This document shows positions 21,764-23,869 of a stretch of DNA of 23,869 bases, in pieces (the stretch's first letter is position 1; every line of letters begins with the position of its first letter). The DNA comes from an uncultured Collinsella sp. (lineage in GTDB: Bacteria > Actinomycetota > Coriobacteriia > Coriobacteriales > Coriobacteriaceae): positions 1 through 23,869 of the forward strand of contig USOG01000006.1 of assembly GCA_900556365.1 (NCBI GenBank), read 5' to 3'. Under the pieces are notes generated by a model. That model saw only the letters and a list, made by a program, of their open reading frames with translations, was not told the origin of the DNA and searched no databases. The translations under genes were made by a program, and so were the position numbers.

Positions 21764-23869
21764 TTAAGCGAAGTAGGCCACGCCGCTCTCAAAGATCGGC
21801 ATGAACTTATCGCCGGGGACATGCTCGGGCACGTTGCGGTACAGGTTGTCGCCGCGACGCTCGGCATGGCCCATCTTGCCCAGGACGCGGCCGTCGGGGC
21901 TCGTGATGCCCTCGATGGCGAGTGCGGAGCCGTTGGGGTTGACGGAGAGATCCATGCTGGGCTTGCCGTCCTCGCCCACGTACTGCGTGGCGACCTGGCC
22001 GTTGGCGATCAGCTGGGCGAGTACCTCGTCATTGGCGACAAAACGGCCCTCGCCGTGGCTGATGGCGACGGTGTAGGGGTCGTCGAGGCTGCACTGCGAC
22101 AGCCACGGAGATAGGTTGGACGAGATGCGGGTGCGCACCAGGCGGCTCTGATGGCGACCGATGGTGTTGAACGTCAGCGTGGGCGCATCGGGCGTGGCAT
22201 CGACGATGTCACCGTAGGGCACCAGGCCGAGCTTGACCAGGGCCTGGAAGCCGTTGCAGATGCCCAGCATCAGGCCGTCGCGGGCCTTGAGCAGGTCGCG
22301 GACTGCCTCGGTGACCTCGGGAGCGCGGAAGAACGCCGTGATGAACTTGGCGGAGCCGTCGGGCTCGTCACCGCCCGAGAAGCCGCCGGGGATCATGACG
22401 ATCTGGCTTGCACGGATGCGGCGGGCAAGCTCGTGGGTGCTCTCGGCGACGGCCTCGGGCGTGAGGTTGTTGATCACGAAGGTGTCGGCCTCGGCACCGG
22501 CGGCACGGAAGGCGCGGGCGCTGTCGTACTCGCAGTTGTTGCCGGGGAACACGGGAATGATCACGCGCGGGCGGGCGATCTTGGCGCCGCCGTACACGTG
22601 GATATCCTTGGCGCGGAAGTCGATGGTCTCGACCTCGGGGGTCTCGCCGGCGCTGCGGTAGGCGAAGACGCCCTCGATGCCGCTCTCCCAGGCCTCTTGG
22701 AGCTCGGCGAGCTCGATGACTTCGGAGCCGGTGTCGATGACATAGCCCTCGACGGTGGTGCCCAGGGGCTCGACGACAACGCCGTCGGCGACCTCGGGCA
22801 GCTCGGCGTCCTCGGAGAGCTCGACGATAAAGCTGCCGTAGAGCGGGGTGAAGAGGCTCTCCACGTCTACATCCTCGGCAAGCTCGATACCGATCTGGTT
22901 ACCGACGCACATCTTAAAGAGGCTCTCGGCGCCGCAGCCGTAGCCGGGCGTGGAGACGGCCAGGGCGTTGCCGTTGGCGGTGAGCGCCTCGACGGCGTCA
23001 AACGCGGCGAGCAGCTGCTGGGCGTCGGGACGGTAGTCCTCGCCATAGGTGGCGGGGGCGATGCGGACGACTCGGTGCGTGAGGCCCTTGAACTCGGGCG
23101 AGACGGCGCGGGCGGCCTTGCCCACGGCGACGGCGAAGCTGATCAGGGTCGGCGGAACGTTGAGCTCGCCGGTCTCGTCCTCAAACGAACCGCTCATGGA
23201 GTCCTTGCCGCCGATGGCGCCGGCACCCAGGTCGACCTGGGCCATGAGGGCACCCAGGACGGCAGCCATGGGCTTGCCCCAACGCTCGGCCTCGGTGCGC
23301 AGGCGCTCGAAGTACTCCTGGAAGGAGAGGTAGGCGCGCTTGTGCTCAAAGCCGGCAGCCACGAGCTTGGCGATGGACTCGACCACGGACAGGTAGGCGC
23401 CCGCAAACTGGTCGGCCTCCATCAGATAGGGGTTGAAGCCCCATGCCATGGCACTCGCCGTGGTGGTCTCGCCGTCCACGGGGAACTTGGCGACCATGGC
23501 CGAGCTTGGGGTGAGCTGCGTCTTGCCGCCAAAGGGCATGAGCACGGTCGCGGCGCCGATGGTGGAGTCGAAGCGCTCGGAAAGGCCCTTGTTGGAAGCG
23601 ACGTTGAGGTCGGTGACAAGCGAGGTCATGCGCTCGGCGAGCGTGGCGCCGGCCCAGCTGGGCTGCCACACGCTACGGGCGCACACGTGGGCGACCTGGT
23701 GCTTGGGTGCGCCGTTGGAGTTGAGGAACTCGCGGGACAGGTCGACGATGGCGACTCCGTTCCAGGCCATGCGCATGCGCGGCTCGGCGGTAACCTCGGC
23801 GATAACGGTCGCCTCGAGGTTCTCCTCGGCGGCGTAGCCCATGAACTCCTCGACGTCACCGTCGGCGAC
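21764..23869 (-). CDS. purL: Phosphoribosylformylglycinamidine synthase, C-terminal part (5' end outside window)
   Basis: The visible 701 residues are the C-terminal part of a large single-chain PurL, which makes FGAM from FGAR, glutamine and ATP in purine synthesis. The frame stays open to the window edge, where VADGDVEEF precedes an internal methionine, so the start lies outside. The synthase half shows GAIGGKDSMSGSF and SFAVAVGKAARAV. The fused glutamine amidotransferase shows IPVFPGNNCEYDSARAF, IPGGFSGGDE, the catalytic cysteine in GICNGFQAL and the histidine in SHGEGRF. The fused, large form is like the clostridial/proteobacterial type rather than the split PurL/PurQ/PurS type. It is followed by a strong terminator. 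Confidence 0.95.
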   Translation of the reverse strand, partial: VADGDVEEFMGYAAEENLEATVIAEVTAEPRMRMAWNGVAIVDLSREFLNSNGAPKHQVAHVCARSVWQPSWAGATLAERMTSLVTDLNVASNKGLSERFDSTIGAATVLMPFGGKTQLTPSSAMVAKFPVDGETTTASAMAWGFNPYLMEADQFAGAYLSVVESIAKLVAAGFEHKRAYLSFQEYFERLRTEAERWGKPMAAVLGALMAQVDLGAGAIGGKDSMSGSFEDETGELNVPPTLISFAVAVGKAARAVSPEFKGLTHRVVRIAPATYGEDYRPDAQQLLAAFDAVEALTANGNALAVSTPGYGCGAESLFKMCVGNQIGIELAEDVDVESLFTPLYGSFIVELSEDAELPEVADGVVVEPLGTTVEGYVIDTGSEVIELAELQEAWESGIEGVFAYRSAGETPEVETIDFRAKDIHVYGGAKIARPRVIIPVFPGNNCEYDSARAFRAAGAEADTFVINNLTPEAVAESTHELARRIRASQIVMIPGGFSGGDEPDGSAKFITAFFRAPEVTEAVRDLLKARDGLMLGICNGFQALVKLGLVPYGDIVDATPDAPTLTFNTIGRHQSRLVRTRISSNLSPWLSQCSLDDPYTVAISHGEGRFVANDEVLAQLIANGQVATQYVGEDGKPSMDLSVNPNGSALAIEGITSPDGRVLGKMGHAERRGDNLYRNVPEHVPGDKFMPIFESGVAYFA

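Noticed and set aside
1..23869. tRNA, rRNA, CRISPR array, insertion sequence or integrase
   Set aside because: No cloverleaf, rRNA segment, regularly spaced repeats, transposase or integrase motif was found on either strand.

Overview
The window is GC-rich bacterial chromosome with short intergenic gaps, frequent GTG starts and strong AGGAGG-type ribosome binding sites. The protein content suggests a Coriobacteriia gut actinobacterium, probably Collinsella-like: a stand-alone bacterial Elp3, a lactate dehydrogenase with EtfB/EtfA, LAQTG-anchored and WxL-like surface proteins, KdgT, and a single-chain PurL. The genus is an inference from this content; no rRNA or other marker gene is present. 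I found no tRNA, rRNA, CRISPR array, insertion sequence or integrase.

Layout. (1) 16-2802, plus strand: elp3 followed directly by a membrane-anchored spermidine-synthase-like protein. (2) 2829-8447, minus strand: a three-gene cassette, transcribed as a TerB_N/TerB_C protein, then a BrxD-type P-loop ATPase, then an Lhr/BrxHI-type helicase. These are BREX-like parts without methyltransferase, PglZ phosphatase, kinase or nuclease, and form the best candidate for a poorly described system. (3) 8536-9252, minus: a DUF554 membrane protein. (4) 9371-12577, minus: a surface-protein locus made of a short nuclease-like remnant, a single-pass membrane protein, a WxL-like secreted protein, a very small LAQTG sortase substrate and a 476-residue secreted protein. 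(5) 12923-16548, plus: a flavin lactate dehydrogenase with EtfB and a ferredoxin-fused EtfA, matching the electron-bifurcating/confurcating LctBCD arrangement. (6) 16545-17357, minus: an HD-domain hydrolase whose stop overlaps that of etfA. (7) 17483-18024, plus: a collapsed azlC followed by an intact azlD. (8) 18185-19207, plus: a KdgT-family permease. (9) 19397-20539, plus: a membrane diguanylate cyclase with a strong terminator. (10) 20729-21664, minus: an EamA transporter. (11) 21764 to the window end, minus: the C-terminal part of PurL, ending at a clear terminator.

How the parts work together. The lactate operon would couple lactate/pyruvate chemistry to NAD and ferredoxin. Three helically phased TGAC-type repeats lie between it and the divergent surface locus. 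The surface locus encodes only exported or membrane proteins plus one small cytosolic remnant, and no sortase is present here, so anchoring would depend on a sortase encoded elsewhere. The TerB/BrxD/helicase cassette looks like a complete ATP-driven nucleic-acid-processing module. Several perfect inverted repeats (5355-5391, 9322-9347, 12598-12621, 17388-17423, 19254-19295) mark the intergenic regions as regulatory or terminator sites.
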